From contig NZ_PUFH01000004.1 in the NCBI RefSeq assembly GCF_004354555.1, positions 1 through 64,000 of the forward strand: a stretch of 64,000 nt of DNA. Reading direction: 5' to 3'. The stretch is from Leuconostoc citreum (GTDB taxonomy: Bacteria; Bacillota; Bacilli; Lactobacillales; Lactobacillaceae). Both the position numbers and the translations under genes were made by a program. How positions within the stretch are numbered: the stretch's first letter is position 1; the number at the start of each line of letters is the position of its first letter. Positions 40,379-49,535 of this stretch are shown piece after piece. The notes beneath the pieces are model-generated. The model was given only the letters and a program-made list of their open reading frames with translations. It was not told where the DNA came from and searched no databases.

Positions 40379-40452
40379 CGGGATGTAGCTCAGTTTGGTA
40401 GAGCGCTGTGTTCGGGGCACAGAGGCCGTGAGTTCAAATCTCGTCATCCCGA
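40379..40452 (+). tRNA. tRNA-Pro (CGG)
   Basis: Acceptor CGGGATG/CATCCCG, anticodon loop TTCGGGG, anticodon CGG. Single-gene transcript between its own promoter and terminator. No CCA encoded. Confidence 0.95.
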
Positions 40453-40453
40453 T

Positions 40454-40486
40454 AAAAAAACACCAACAAAAAGTTGATGTTTTTTA
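40454..40486. terminator. Bidirectional terminator between tRNA-Pro and hflX
   Basis: AACA-C-CAAC / GTTG-A-TGTT stem with one mismatch, A-run before and T-run after. Confidence 0.8.
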
Positions 40487-40487
40487 A

Positions 40488-41786
40488 TCAAATAATATAT
40501 TTTTTAAATTGTTCAAGCTCTAATTGTGATAGTTCGACTGTCAACAACGTACCTGAATCATCATAATTTTCCGCAATAAAAGTATGATTGGCTGCTAATT
40601 TTGCTTGTACGGCCCCTTGATCAAATGGTATATGTAACGTCACAGTTTCGTTATCTTTAAAGACATGTTTTTGAATTAACGTAATGAGCGCATCCTGAGA
40701 TGCTGCTTCAAGTGCTGATAAGGTAATTGCGTTTTCGCCCGAAACATCTGGATAATTGAGCGTTGTCTTATCGGCTTTATTGTAAACAGTCACCATTGGT
40801 ATGTTAGTAACACCAACTTCGCGTAAGGTGTTTTCTGTCGTAGTCATCATATCTTTATAATGTGGGTCCGAGATATCTACAACTTGTAAGAGTAAATCAG
40901 CTTGCGCAGCTTCTTGTAATGTTGATTTGAAAGCTGCAACAAGGTTATGTGGCAGTTTAGAAACAAAGCCAACTGTATCACTGAGTAAAAATTGTGTCTT
41001 ATCTGGTAAGGTGAGTTGCCGTACAGTTGTATTTAATGTGGCAAATAGCATATCCTTTTCAAAAACTTGTTTGGTGTCATCAGATTCGGCTCCGATACCA
41101 AAACGAGCCAATAAGCGGTTCATTAACGTTGATTTGCCGGCGTTGGTGTAACCAACCAATGCGACATTAGGCAGATTATTAGCCGTTCGCCGTGCCGAAC
41201 GTGTATCTTCACCCTTCGATAAATCAGCTAATTCTTGTCTAATATGAACCATTTGCGACGTAATACGACGACGCGACTCTTCGAGTTTTGTTTCACCAGA
41301 ACCTCGCGATGTAAAGCCACCACCACCGGCACCTGTTTGTTGATCGAGACTAACCGACATACTGGTCCGCAAGCGGGGAAGTTGATATTGCAGACGCGCT
41401 AATTGGACCTGCAATTTTGCTGCTTTCGTTTGTGCGCGTTGTGCAAAAATGTCTAAAATTAAACCTGTCCTATCCAAAACAGTTGCTTGCGTTACTTTTT
41501 CTAGGTTGCGAATTTGGGATGGGGATAATTCGTCGTTGGCGACAATCATATCCACATCATATGTTTTAACCGCTTCAGCAAGTTCATCAACCTTACCTTT
41601 ACCAAAGTAAGTTGCTGGGTTTGGTCGTTCAAGCTTTTGTGAAAAAATGATTTCGGGGATGAGTTGATTAGCTTTGGCTAAATTAGCTAATTCTTCTAAT
41701 TCGTAGTCAATATTACTTGCATTAGTCGATAAACCAATTAAAAAGACGCGGCGTTGTCCTTGATTAGTGACATGTTGTTCAGTCAT
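40488..41786 (-). CDS. hflX: GTPase HflX
   Basis: Ribosome-associated GTPase that splits stalled 70S ribosomes under stress. 432 aa from ATG 41786, chosen because TGGAGGT lies just upstream; 14 further in-frame residues precede it. N-terminal glycine-rich domain (QQTGAGGGGFTSRGSGETK linker), G domain with GYTNAGKST and NKADKT, and DTVGFVSKLPH. It has its own distant promoter and a long leader. Confidence 0.95.
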   Translation of the reverse strand: MTEQHVTNQGQRRVFLIGLSTNASNIDYELEELANLAKANQLIPEIIFSQKLERPNPATYFGKGKVDELAEAVKTYDVDMIVANDELSPSQIRNLEKVTQATVLDRTGLILDIFAQRAQTKAAKLQVQLARLQYQLPRLRTSMSVSLDQQTGAGGGGFTSRGSGETKLEESRRRITSQMVHIRQELADLSKGEDTRSARRTANNLPNVALVGYTNAGKSTLMNRLLARFGIGAESDDTKQVFEKDMLFATLNTTVRQLTLPDKTQFLLSDTVGFVSKLPHNLVAAFKSTLQEAAQADLLLQVVDISDPHYKDMMTTTENTLREVGVTNIPMVTVYNKADKTTLNYPDVSGENAITLSALEAASQDALITLIQKHVFKDNETVTLHIPFDQGAVQAKLAANHTFIAENYDDSGTLLTVELSQLELEQFKKYII

Positions 41787-41962
41787 AAAAAAATACCTCC
41801 AGTAACTTATAAACGAGACTGGGGGCATTTTGACGTGTTAAGGGCAAAGCTGCAAACCAATCTCAAGAAATGCACACAAAAATAGACAATCTATTTTGAT
41901 ATGCGGAATCTTAAAATTTGTTCAACAATGTGCTTTACTTCCTTCATTAATATGATGTTTAA

Positions 41963-41991
41963 AGTGTAACAGTTTTCAAGTGACTTGTCCA
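41963..41991 (-). promoter_or_regulatory. hflX promoter
   Basis: On the minus strand TGGACA, 17 bp, TACACT with an extended TGT. It predicts a leader of about 170 nt, which includes an A/T hairpin AAAATAGA/TCTATTTT (41879-41897). Confidence 0.6.
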
Positions 41992-42001
41992 CGAAAACGG
42001 G

Positions 42002-42667
42002 TTAAAAAACGGTGCTATCATCATTAAAACGAATAATGTCAGCATGATCTACTGATAGCGCAATTTGCATTACTGCACCGTTTTTAACGGGTTCGCCAGC
42101 TAAATCATGGCGTCCTAACTTTTCAGCAATACCGCGGATGGTGGTGCCGTGGGATACAATTAATACATTATCACCATCTGAATGGCGTGATTGAATATCT
42201 GCAAAACCGTGAGATACGCGATGCCACCATTTTTGATCATTCTCAGCAAAATGATAAGGATCAGCTAATGCAACAGTGTCCATTGCATCAGCCATACCAT
42301 ATTTTGCAACGAGATTGGCGTAGGTGCCAAAGTTCTCTGTTTTATAGGCTTGTAGTGTTGTGGTGACAGTTTCACCATTAATACCTTCAAATGAGCCAAA
42401 GAATTGTTCGCGGAAATCAAAAAGTTGGGTAGGCTCTTTGGGTGATTGCGTCGTGTTGTGTTGTAGAATATAGCGTGCTGTGTGGATTGCACGGGTTAAG
42501 TCAGATGAATAGGCACCATCAAAGTGGATATTGTTAAGGCGCTCACCTGCATCAATGCCGTGTTGGATACCCTTAGGCGTTAGTGGTGCATCAGACCAAC
42601 CCTGAAAACGATGTAAGAAGTTAAAGTAAGTTTCGCCGTGGCGAACAATATAAAGATTAATAGCCAT
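42002..42667 (-). CDS. Histidine phosphatase superfamily protein (phosphoglycerate-mutase-like)
   Basis: 221 aa with the phosphohistidine motif YIVRHGET (H10) and a second histidine in LIVSHGTTIRG. This branch usually contains broad-specificity phosphatases rather than glycolytic mutase; the true GpmA is at 49875. The ATG at 42667 has no ribosome binding site of its own; the only AGGAGG lies 54 bases upstream, ahead of a micro-ORF. An in-frame TAA 15 bases upstream excludes a longer protein. Confidence 0.85.
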   Translation of the reverse strand: MAINLYIVRHGETYFNFLHRFQGWSDAPLTPKGIQHGIDAGERLNNIHFDGAYSSDLTRAIHTARYILQHNTTQSPKEPTQLFDFREQFFGSFEGINGETVTTTLQAYKTENFGTYANLVAKYGMADAMDTVALADPYHFAENDQKWWHRVSHGFADIQSRHSDGDNVLIVSHGTTIRGIAEKLGRHDLAGEPVKNGAVMQIALSVDHADIIRFNDDSTVF

Positions 42668-42686
42668 AATATGGTGTGCTTATTGT

Positions 42687-42726
42687 TTAATCATTAATAT
42701 TGATTAGCAACAAGTACAAACCTCCT
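42687..42726 (-). other. Micro-ORF with strong ribosome binding site upstream of the phosphatase gene
   Basis: Minus strand: AGGAGG (plus 42721-42726), 7 bases, TTG (42711-42713), then eight sense codons encoding MLLININD and TAA at 42687-42689. The downstream ATG follows 19 bases later. It looks like a translated leader peptide, or the remnant of an altered start. Confidence 0.45.
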
Positions 42727-42769
42727 AATAATAGATTACTTTTATTTTATCATTTGTATGTAAAAGCTT

Positions 42770-42798
42770 GTAAAAAAAAACCACATTTGTGGTTTTAG
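42770..42798 (-). terminator. Terminator of the CNNM/CBS gene
   Basis: On the minus strand AAAACCAC / GTGGTTTT with a 4-nt loop and about ten T, overlapping the stop codon. Confidence 0.9.
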
Positions 42799-44201
42799 TT
42801 CGTGGCAGCTTTTTCAGATGGTTGCTCGTTATTTTTATTAGTCATTTCATCTTCATCAAAAATACCATTATTGTTACGATCTTGTCGTGGTGTTGGAGAC
42901 ACCTGAACAATAAATTCGGAAATATAGGCATTGTCGTAATCTAAAGCTGTGAATTGGAAGTTAGCCACTTTCATGGTATCGCCAGCTCTGAATTCTGGAT
43001 CGTGATTTAAAACGTAACCAGTTAATGTGACGGCATCATCTTCTTCTAATTCTTTAATCGTTTGACTAAAGTATCTTTCAAAATCATAAAGCGTCATTTT
43101 ACCTGACACCTTGTAGCGATGATCACCGAGCTTTTCAATGTAGTCGTCTGAAACATCATCAATTTCGTCACGTACCGTACCAAATAATTCTTCATAAATA
43201 TCTTTATCGGTAATTAGACCACTAGTGCCACCATATTCATCGACTACGATGGCAATTGGTGAGCGCTTAATAATCATTTCATCCATGACATCATGAAGAT
43301 CCATATTTTCAGGTACCGCTGGGATATCACGCATGATTTTTGATACGGGGTCTTTGTCATTAATTCGTGCTTGTCTGACGAGGTCATAGTTAAAGACGTA
43401 GCCAAGCACCTTGTCTTTGTCGTTATCAGCAATCACGGGGAAGCGAGAATAGCGTTCTTGTAAGTACAAATTGAGGGCATCAGCAATTGGCGTTTTCACA
43501 TCAATTGCTGTCATAGAAGTACGATCAATCATAATATCAACCGCAACTTTATCATTCATTTCAAATGCGCGCTGCATAAAGGTTAAATCTTCTTCGTCCA
43601 ACTCACCAGCCGCAGCAGCATTTTTAGACAATGATAGAATTTCAGTTTGAGAATAGATATCCTCCTCACCATCAGTTCTAAAGCCTAACAAATGTGTGAT
43701 GACGTTGGATAAGTGGTCTAACGCCCAAATCATTGGGAAGAGTGCGATATGGAAAAAGCGCACGGGACGAACAATGAAAAGTAGTACCTTGACAGGAGAC
43801 TCAATCGCGATGTTTTTTGGTACCAAGTCGGTAAATACAGCGTGAACAATGGTAAAAATAATCATTGCTGATACAGAAGAAACAATGGCTGAGTACTCAA
43901 CTGGTAAAAGTCCAGTGCCGAGGATAATTTTTGCAACAGTCGCTTCACCAACCCAACCCAAAATCAGACTGGTTAGCGTAATACCAACTTGTGCAGTGGA
44001 AAGATATTCAGTTAAATGTGTTACCATGTGGATGGCATTTGCTATATTTCGTGAAGGCTTTTCTCGATTTTCCTGTAAATCACGAAGTGCACTGAGACGC
44101 ACCTTAACCAAAGAATATTCAGTCAGTGTGAACAAAATAGCTAGCAACAGCACCAAAACAATAATGAAAAAGTTAAGGAGCATAGACGGACCAGAATCCA
44201 A
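42795..44201 (-). CDS. CNNM/CorC-type membrane protein with CBS domains (hemolysin-like)
   Basis: 468 aa. DUF21/CNNM membrane domain with about four hydrophobic segments (1 to about 190), paired CBS domains (about 215-330), and a C-terminal CorC/HlyC domain (about 345-430) followed by an acidic tail. The family includes Mg2+ and Co2+ exporters; the hemolysin name is historical. I took TTG 44201 as start because AGAGG is 9 bases upstream; the ATG at 44183 has no ribosome binding site. Confidence 0.88.
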   Translation of the reverse strand: MDSGPSMLLNFFIIVLVLLLAILFTLTEYSLVKVRLSALRDLQENREKPSRNIANAIHMVTHLTEYLSTAQVGITLTSLILGWVGEATVAKIILGTGLLPVEYSAIVSSVSAMIIFTIVHAVFTDLVPKNIAIESPVKVLLFIVRPVRFFHIALFPMIWALDHLSNVITHLLGFRTDGEEDIYSQTEILSLSKNAAAAGELDEEDLTFMQRAFEMNDKVAVDIMIDRTSMTAIDVKTPIADALNLYLQERYSRFPVIADNDKDKVLGYVFNYDLVRQARINDKDPVSKIMRDIPAVPENMDLHDVMDEMIIKRSPIAIVVDEYGGTSGLITDKDIYEELFGTVRDEIDDVSDDYIEKLGDHRYKVSGKMTLYDFERYFSQTIKELEEDDAVTLTGYVLNHDPEFRAGDTMKVANFQFTALDYDNAYISEFIVQVSPTPRQDRNNNGIFDEDEMTNKNNEQPSEKAATN

Positions 44202-44237
44202 ATTCGTAAACCTCTTTTCTTATTATAACTACCGGCT

Positions 44238-44246
44238 ATTATACCA
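44238..44246 (-). promoter_or_regulatory. CNNM gene promoter (extended -10)
   Basis: Minus strand TGG-TATAAT, an extended -10, about 40 bases before the TTG start. Confidence 0.6.
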
Positions 44247-44596
44247 GAAAATCAGACTGAATATTGTAAAATTATTAAAATTATAACTTTTTCAAATAAG
44301 ACGAACAATGTACCTTAATAAAATGCTAAATGGATATAAAAGCGAACATATTTTCGCAACATGAAAACTAATTTTATGAATGATAGTCGGTAAAAATTTG
44401 GTAGACTAGGTATACTGCCTGTTTTATGATAAAAAATTAGATATTTCATTTGTGAACAAATGCGCTAAACGCTTGATATGGCAATGTTTTCAACAAGCAT
44501 TTCTTGACATTGTGAATTTTTCGCCTGTTTGAATCAGAGATATGTTGGTTTCATTGACTTGTGTCGAACAACTGTTTGTGAACACACATATTGTCC

Positions 44597-44624
44597 TTGT
44601 TTATTTTTGAAAAATAGGTAAACT
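44597..44624 (+). promoter_or_regulatory. nrdH promoter
   Basis: TTGTTT, 16 bp, TAAACT. Start near 44631. Confidence 0.45.
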
Positions 44625-44686
44625 AACTAGTACATAGTTCTTTGAATTTAATTGATTAAATATTTTAAAAAGTGGGTGTTAACATT

Positions 44687-44917
44687 ATGGAGAAAGTAAC
44701 CGTTTATACAAAATATGATTGTGTACAGTGCAAGATGACTAAAAAGTTTCTGGAAACACAGGGTATTCCATTTCGAGAAATAAATATTGAAGAAGAGATT
44801 GAGTATGTTGATGAATTAAAAGCTGATGGTTTCCGTCAGACGCCGGTTGTATCAATTGAAGGAATGCCTAAGTTTTCTGGATTCCGTCCAGATGTATTAA
44901 AAAAGATTTCGGCTTAA
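44687..44917 (+). CDS. nrdH: Glutaredoxin-like protein NrdH
   Basis: Electron donor for class Ib ribonucleotide reductase. 76 aa with the CVQC redox motif (12-15). I chose ATG 44687 over GTG 44672; the GTGGGTG around 44672 then serves as ribosome binding site. First gene of nrdHEIF; a hairpin terminator separates it from nrdE. Confidence 0.94.
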   Translation: MEKVTVYTKYDCVQCKMTKKFLETQGIPFREINIEEEIEYVDELKADGFRQTPVVSIEGMPKFSGFRPDVLKKISA

Positions 44918-44933
44918 TCTTAAAGTGATTGAT

Positions 44934-44963
44934 AACATCGAGCGACCAATCGATGTTTTTTTA
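44934..44963 (+). terminator. Terminator-like hairpin between nrdH and nrdE
   Basis: AACATCGA / TCGATGTT, 8 bp with an 8-nt loop and T-run. It would make nrdH mRNA more abundant than nrdEIF. Confidence 0.8.
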
Positions 44964-45000
44964 TTTGCCAAGTGATTAGCCAATCGGAAGGATAAGTGTA

Positions 45001-47172
45001 ATGCCGTTAAAAGAGATTAACATAGATGAAGTAACATATTTTGACCTAAATAATCAGGTTAATATACCCAAGAATAATCAAATACAGTTAGATAAAGATC
45101 AAGAGGCGCTAGATGCCTTTTTGAAAGAAAATGTCTGGCCAAATGTTTTGAAATTTGATTCATTAGCTCAACGATTTGATTGGCTGTTTGATAATCAATT
45201 CATTGAACGAGAATTTATCGCACAATATGATTTGTCATTTATTGAAAAATTATATGCTTATCTTGAAGGTGAACATTTTAATTTCAAGTCTTTTATGGCT
45301 GCTTTTAAGTTTTATAATCAGTATGCACTAAAAACAAATGATGGCCAATACTATGTCGAAACATATGTAGACCGTGTGGCTATGAATGCTTTGTATTATG
45401 CTAACGGTCAAGAGTCATTGGCACTTAAGTTGGCTGATGAAATGATTCATCAACGTTATCAACCAGCAACCCCTAGCTTTTTAAATGCTGGTCGTGCACG
45501 GCGAGGTGAGTTGGTATCTTGCTTTATCATTCAAACATCTGATGATATGAATTCAATTGGACGTACAATTAATTCAGCATTGCAGTTATCTAAGATGGGT
45601 GGCGGGGTTGGTATTAATGTTTCCAATGTTCGCGAGGCTGGGGCACCTGTTATGGGCATTGCTAATTCAGCTGGTGGTGTTGTACCCATTATGAAATTGT
45701 TAGAAGATTCATTTACATTTTCATCGCAGGTTGGTGCTCGTCAAGGTGCTGGTGTTGTCTACTTATCTATTTTCCACCCAGACATTATGGCCTTTTTGTC
45801 AACAAAAAAAGAAAATGCTGATGAAAAAGTGCGTGTGAAGACACTATCTTTGGGGCTTACGGTACCAGATAAATTCTACGAATTAGTTCGCCAAAATAAG
45901 ACAATGTACTTGTTTAGCCCAGTTGATGTGGAAAAAGTGTATGGCCAATCATTCAATTATGTTGATATAACAGCGGAATACGATAATATGGTTGAAAATG
46001 ATGCAATTACCAAGTATCGTGTTGATGCACGCATGTTAGAAGAAGAAATTTCAAAACTTCAGCAAGAGTCTGGGTATCCTTATATTATCAACATTGATGT
46101 AGCTAATAGAGAAAACCCAATTGCAGGTAAAATTGTCTCTTCTAACCTCTGTTCTGAAATTTTACAAGTGCAAAGACCTTCAGACATTGATAATGGGCAG
46201 CAGTATACGCGTTTAGGGTCAGATGTCAGTTGTAACTTGGGATCCATCAATATCGTTAATATGATGGCAACGCAAGATTTTGATACATCTGTTGATACAA
46301 TGGTGCGTGCCTTGACATTTGTATCAGACACATCTAATCTTGATGTGGTACCTTCAATTGATAAAGGTAATAAAGAAAAGCATGCTATTGGGCTTGGCGC
46401 AATGGGATTAGCAGCTTATTTTGCACAAAATCAAATGTACTATGGTGATGAAGAAGCGCTGGACTTTACAACAACTTTCTTTATGACCCTGAATTATTAT
46501 TCTATTAAGTCATCTATGCGCATTGCAAAAGAGCGTCACGAAACATTTTATGAGTTTGAGAAGTCAACGTATGCAAACGGTGCCTACTTTGATAAGTATA
46601 TTAACAATGATTGGCAGCCTAAAACGCAAAAGGTTGCGCAAGCTTTTGCGCCACACCATCTGCCAACTAAAAATGATTGGTTGACATTGAAAGACGACGT
46701 TGCAAAATATGGTATGTATCATGCATACCGCCATGCGATTGCACCAACAGGTTCTATTTCATACGTTAACGACACAACGGCAACGTTATTACCTATTGTG
46801 AATAAGATCGAAGAACGTCAAGAAGGGATGATTGGTAAGGTATATTATCCAGCGCCTGGTTTAAGTGATGAAACTATGCCATATTACGTATCGGCCTATG
46901 ACACGGATATGCGTAAAGTAATAGATGTCTATGCTGCTGCACAAGAGCATATTGATCAAGGAATGGCGTTGACATTATTTATGCGTTCAACACTTTCTGA
47001 TAAGCTTTACGAATGGAAAAAAGGTAGAACGAATAAAATGACAACGCGCGATTTAACTATTTTGCGTCACTATGCCTTTAATAAGGGTATCAAGTCGTTA
47101 TATTATGTACGTACTTTTACAGACGACAACCAAGAGTCTGGTGTTAATGAATGTGAAAGTTGCTCAATCTAA
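45001..47172 (+). CDS. nrdE: Class Ib ribonucleotide reductase, large subunit
   Basis: Reduces ribonucleoside diphosphates to deoxy forms. 723 aa; active-site cysteines appear in LVSCFI and the SNLCSEI region, and the C-terminal redox pair is CESC. It lacks the longer ATP-cone N-terminus of class Ia enzymes, as expected for NrdE. GGAAGGA ribosome binding site. Confidence 0.97.
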   Translation: MPLKEINIDEVTYFDLNNQVNIPKNNQIQLDKDQEALDAFLKENVWPNVLKFDSLAQRFDWLFDNQFIEREFIAQYDLSFIEKLYAYLEGEHFNFKSFMAAFKFYNQYALKTNDGQYYVETYVDRVAMNALYYANGQESLALKLADEMIHQRYQPATPSFLNAGRARRGELVSCFIIQTSDDMNSIGRTINSALQLSKMGGGVGINVSNVREAGAPVMGIANSAGGVVPIMKLLEDSFTFSSQVGARQGAGVVYLSIFHPDIMAFLSTKKENADEKVRVKTLSLGLTVPDKFYELVRQNKTMYLFSPVDVEKVYGQSFNYVDITAEYDNMVENDAITKYRVDARMLEEEISKLQQESGYPYIINIDVANRENPIAGKIVSSNLCSEILQVQRPSDIDNGQQYTRLGSDVSCNLGSINIVNMMATQDFDTSVDTMVRALTFVSDTSNLDVVPSIDKGNKEKHAIGLGAMGLAAYFAQNQMYYGDEEALDFTTTFFMTLNYYSIKSSMRIAKERHETFYEFEKSTYANGAYFDKYINNDWQPKTQKVAQAFAPHHLPTKNDWLTLKDDVAKYGMYHAYRHAIAPTGSISYVNDTTATLLPIVNKIEERQEGMIGKVYYPAPGLSDETMPYYVSAYDTDMRKVIDVYAAAQEHIDQGMALTLFMRSTLSDKLYEWKKGRTNKMTTRDLTILRHYAFNKGIKSLYYVRTFTDDNQESGVNECESCSI

Positions 47173-47252
47173 TCTGAGTTAAAAGATAAATGCTAAGTAG
47201 GTGTTTATCTGTACATAAGATATGAATATTTGATTAAGGAGACAGGGGACCT

Positions 47253-47693
47253 ATGGTAAAAATGACAGTCTTGTATGCTTCAACAGAGGGTAATACCAAG
47301 TCCTTTGTTGAAAAATTACAACGGGTTGCGGCGCAGTATGGTGATAAAGTAGACGCCCGAATGATTGGGGAAGAAACGGACTATGCTAATGAAACAGCGC
47401 CTTTTATCGCTATTGTCCCCACCTACTTAACGGGTGGGACCGGGACTGGACCAGAAGTGACAGAAATATTTACGAATGCGCTGGGAGAATATATTGCCTT
47501 TGGCAATAATCGACGTTATTTAAGGGGAATCGTTGGATCCGGTAATCGAAATTTCAATGTGCAATTTAATCTTACTGGGAAACGTTACGCCGAACAATTT
47601 GATGTGCCAATGTTGTTTGCTTACGAACTGAGAGGCAGCAAATTTGATGCCGAAAAAGTGTATAATTTAATGAAACCATTATTTGGAGAATAA
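47253..47693 (+). CDS. nrdI: Flavodoxin-like protein NrdI
   Basis: Supplies oxidant for assembling the manganese-tyrosyl radical cofactor of NrdF. 146 aa with flavodoxin FMN loop YASTEGNTKSF. Lies between nrdE and nrdF; AAGGAGA ribosome binding site. Confidence 0.95.
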   Translation: MVKMTVLYASTEGNTKSFVEKLQRVAAQYGDKVDARMIGEETDYANETAPFIAIVPTYLTGGTGTGPEVTEIFTNALGEYIAFGNNRRYLRGIVGSGNRNFNVQFNLTGKRYAEQFDVPMLFAYELRGSKFDAEKVYNLMKPLFGE

Positions 47694-47695
47694 CT

Positions 47696-48670
47696 GTGAA
47701 ACATATAAAAGATAATTCATATACAGCAATTAACTGGAATAATATTGAAGATGAGTTAGACAAGGCAACTTGGGAAAAGCTAACACAGCAATTCTGGCTT
47801 GATACACGTATTCCGATTTCTAATGATTTGAGGACATGGCGTGGTAATATGTCTGATCAAGAGCGGCAAACCTTGAATTTAGTTTTTGGTGGTTTAACAA
47901 CGCTTGATACATTACAATCACAAGATGGTATGGCCTCCCTGAAGTTAGACGTTGTGAATCAAAAAGAGGAAGCCGTTTTAAACAATATACAATTTATGGA
48001 ATCTGTGCATGCTAAGTCATATTCTTCTATTTTTGAAACATTAAACGAAAAATCAGAAATTGAAGCGATATTTGCTTGGGCAGATTCTAACGAATTTTTA
48101 CAGTACAAAGCTAATCGTATCAATGATATTTACCAAACAGGTACGCCATTAGAAAAGAAAATAGCTTCAGTATTTCTTGAAACATTTTTGTTCTATTCTG
48201 GTTTCTATACACCGTTGTATTTCTTGGGACATAATAAAATGTTAAATGTTGCTGAAATTATTAAATTAATTATTCGTGACGAGTCTGTTCATGGAACGTA
48301 TATCGGTTATAAGTTTCAAATAGGCTTTAATAAGTTGCCTGAATCAGAAGCAACAGCACTTCAAAGCTGGATGTATGATTTACTTTATGAATTATACGAA
48401 AACGAAGAAAAGTATACACACGAATTGTATGATGATTTAGGTTGGACAGAACAAGTATTAACATTTTTGCGCTACAATGCCAATAAGGCACTCATGAATC
48501 TAGGGCAAGAGCCAATGTTCCCAGATGGTGCAGAGGATGTGAATCCGGTTGTCATGAATGGTATTTCAACATCTACAGCTAATCATGATTTCTTCTCTGG
48601 TGTAGGTAATGGCTATTTGCTGGGTGCGGTTGAAGCGATGGATGATTCAGATTACACCATTGGACAATGA
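47696..48670 (+). CDS. nrdF: Class Ib ribonucleotide reductase, small subunit
   Basis: Houses the dimetal centre and tyrosyl radical. 324 aa from GTG 47696, two bases after the nrdI stop, with GGAGA upstream. Metal ligands and radical tyrosine are visible: QFMESVHAKSYS (E, H, Y), the glutamate of ETFLFYSGFY and RDESVHG. Confidence 0.96.
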   Translation: MKHIKDNSYTAINWNNIEDELDKATWEKLTQQFWLDTRIPISNDLRTWRGNMSDQERQTLNLVFGGLTTLDTLQSQDGMASLKLDVVNQKEEAVLNNIQFMESVHAKSYSSIFETLNEKSEIEAIFAWADSNEFLQYKANRINDIYQTGTPLEKKIASVFLETFLFYSGFYTPLYFLGHNKMLNVAEIIKLIIRDESVHGTYIGYKFQIGFNKLPESEATALQSWMYDLLYELYENEEKYTHELYDDLGWTEQVLTFLRYNANKALMNLGQEPMFPDGAEDVNPVVMNGISTSTANHDFFSGVGNGYLLGAVEAMDDSDYTIGQ

Positions 48671-48692
48671 TAGATTAATAAACTATGATATG

Positions 48693-48727
48693 AAAAAGGA
48701 CATGATAATAACATCATGTCCTTTTTA
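48693..48727. terminator. Bidirectional terminator between nrdF and the PAP2 gene
   Basis: AAAAAGGACATGAT / ATCATGTCCTTTTT, 14 bp with a 6-nt loop. Confidence 0.93.
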
Positions 48728-48729
48728 AA

Positions 48730-49398
48730 TTAAATTTCGTCGTATTTGAAAAACGGAATACGTGCTTTCAAATATTTGGCCAATTTAGCATAACAGGTTG
48801 CCGCGAAAACAACCCAAGCATAAGCAAATAGTATAGCAGCAATGGTATCACTGAAGAAATTGGCATTGAAGTAGATACGGCTCATCAAGGTTAGTCCGCC
48901 AATCAAGAAGGCAGCCCATTGTATGGTGAATTGTATAGCAATATTGTTAATGTTTGGGATAATAAGGATACTAACTATGAATATAACCACGAATAGTCCG
49001 AATACGTGACCACTTGGGAAGGCTGGTGAGCTATCCCCGATTAAATGCCCAACAGGACGTGATCGCTGGATTAAAAACTGTATTATTTTTAAGACGATAT
49101 CACCTGTTAATAGTGTGATAATTGCCCAAACGGCTGGAATACGCAATCTAGCAAGAATTAATACGCCAGCTAAAATTAGTGTATAAACGATATCAACAAC
49201 AGGGTTGCCTAAAAAAGTAGCTATAGTCATAATAACGTCGCCAAAGTTACTCTGGAAGCTATTAAACCAGCTATGCATCCAACCATCTAGTGCGACGGGG
49301 ATTATGAAATTGAGTTTAACGAGAATAGCTAACAATAAGGCAATAGCTAGTACGAGCACTGCTTGCCGACGTTGCTTGTTTGTCACAGCAATAATCAT
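48730..49398 (-). CDS. PAP2-family membrane protein, catalytic residues replaced
   Basis: 222 aa, about six transmembrane segments, resembling PAP2 phosphatases (BcrC/PgpB/YodM type). Motif 2 PSGH (128-131) is intact. In motif 1 (QFLIQRSRP) the usual Lys is Q107, and in motif 3 (SRIYFNANFFSD) the usual nucleophile His is N180. Both are needed for catalysis in known family members, so it is probably not an active phosphatase. The open frame is otherwise undamaged, with GGAGTG 9 bases before ATG. Confidence 0.85.
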   Translation of the reverse strand: MIIAVTNKQRRQAVLVLAIALLLAILVKLNFIIPVALDGWMHSWFNSFQSNFGDVIMTIATFLGNPVVDIVYTLILAGVLILARLRIPAVWAIITLLTGDIVLKIIQFLIQRSRPVGHLIGDSSPAFPSGHVFGLFVVIFIVSILIIPNINNIAIQFTIQWAAFLIGGLTLMSRIYFNANFFSDTIAAILFAYAWVVFAATCYAKLAKYLKARIPFFKYDEI

Positions 49399-49435
49399 AT
49401 AATATCACTCCAGATGAAGAATTTTATCTTATTCT

Positions 49436-49464
49436 AGTATAATGAATGGCGTACATATAAACAA
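49436..49464 (-). promoter_or_regulatory. PAP2 gene promoter
   Basis: Minus strand TTGTTT, 17 bp, TATACT, about 38 bases before the start codon. Confidence 0.65.
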
Positions 49465-49535
49465 GGCTATTCGGCCACGAATATAAAATTACTGACGCTT
49501 GGTTGTGGGTGTTTTAATTAAAACATTAAAAAGAC

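Larger units (their letters stand above)
44202..44686. other. Intergenic region between the CNNM gene and nrdH
   Basis: 485 bp, A/T-rich, no gene seen. It holds the minus-strand promoter of the CNNM gene (44238-44246) and the nrd promoter (44597-44624). There is a perfect palindrome CATTTGT-GA-ACAAATG (44447-44462), and a 10-bp direct repeat TTTGTGAACA (44449-44458 and 44575-44584). I could not identify a proper pair of NrdR boxes. Confidence 0.6.

Noticed and set aside
44500-44640. NrdR boxes upstream of nrdH
   Set aside because: ACACACATATTGT shows partial likeness only, and no second box at the usual spacing was found.
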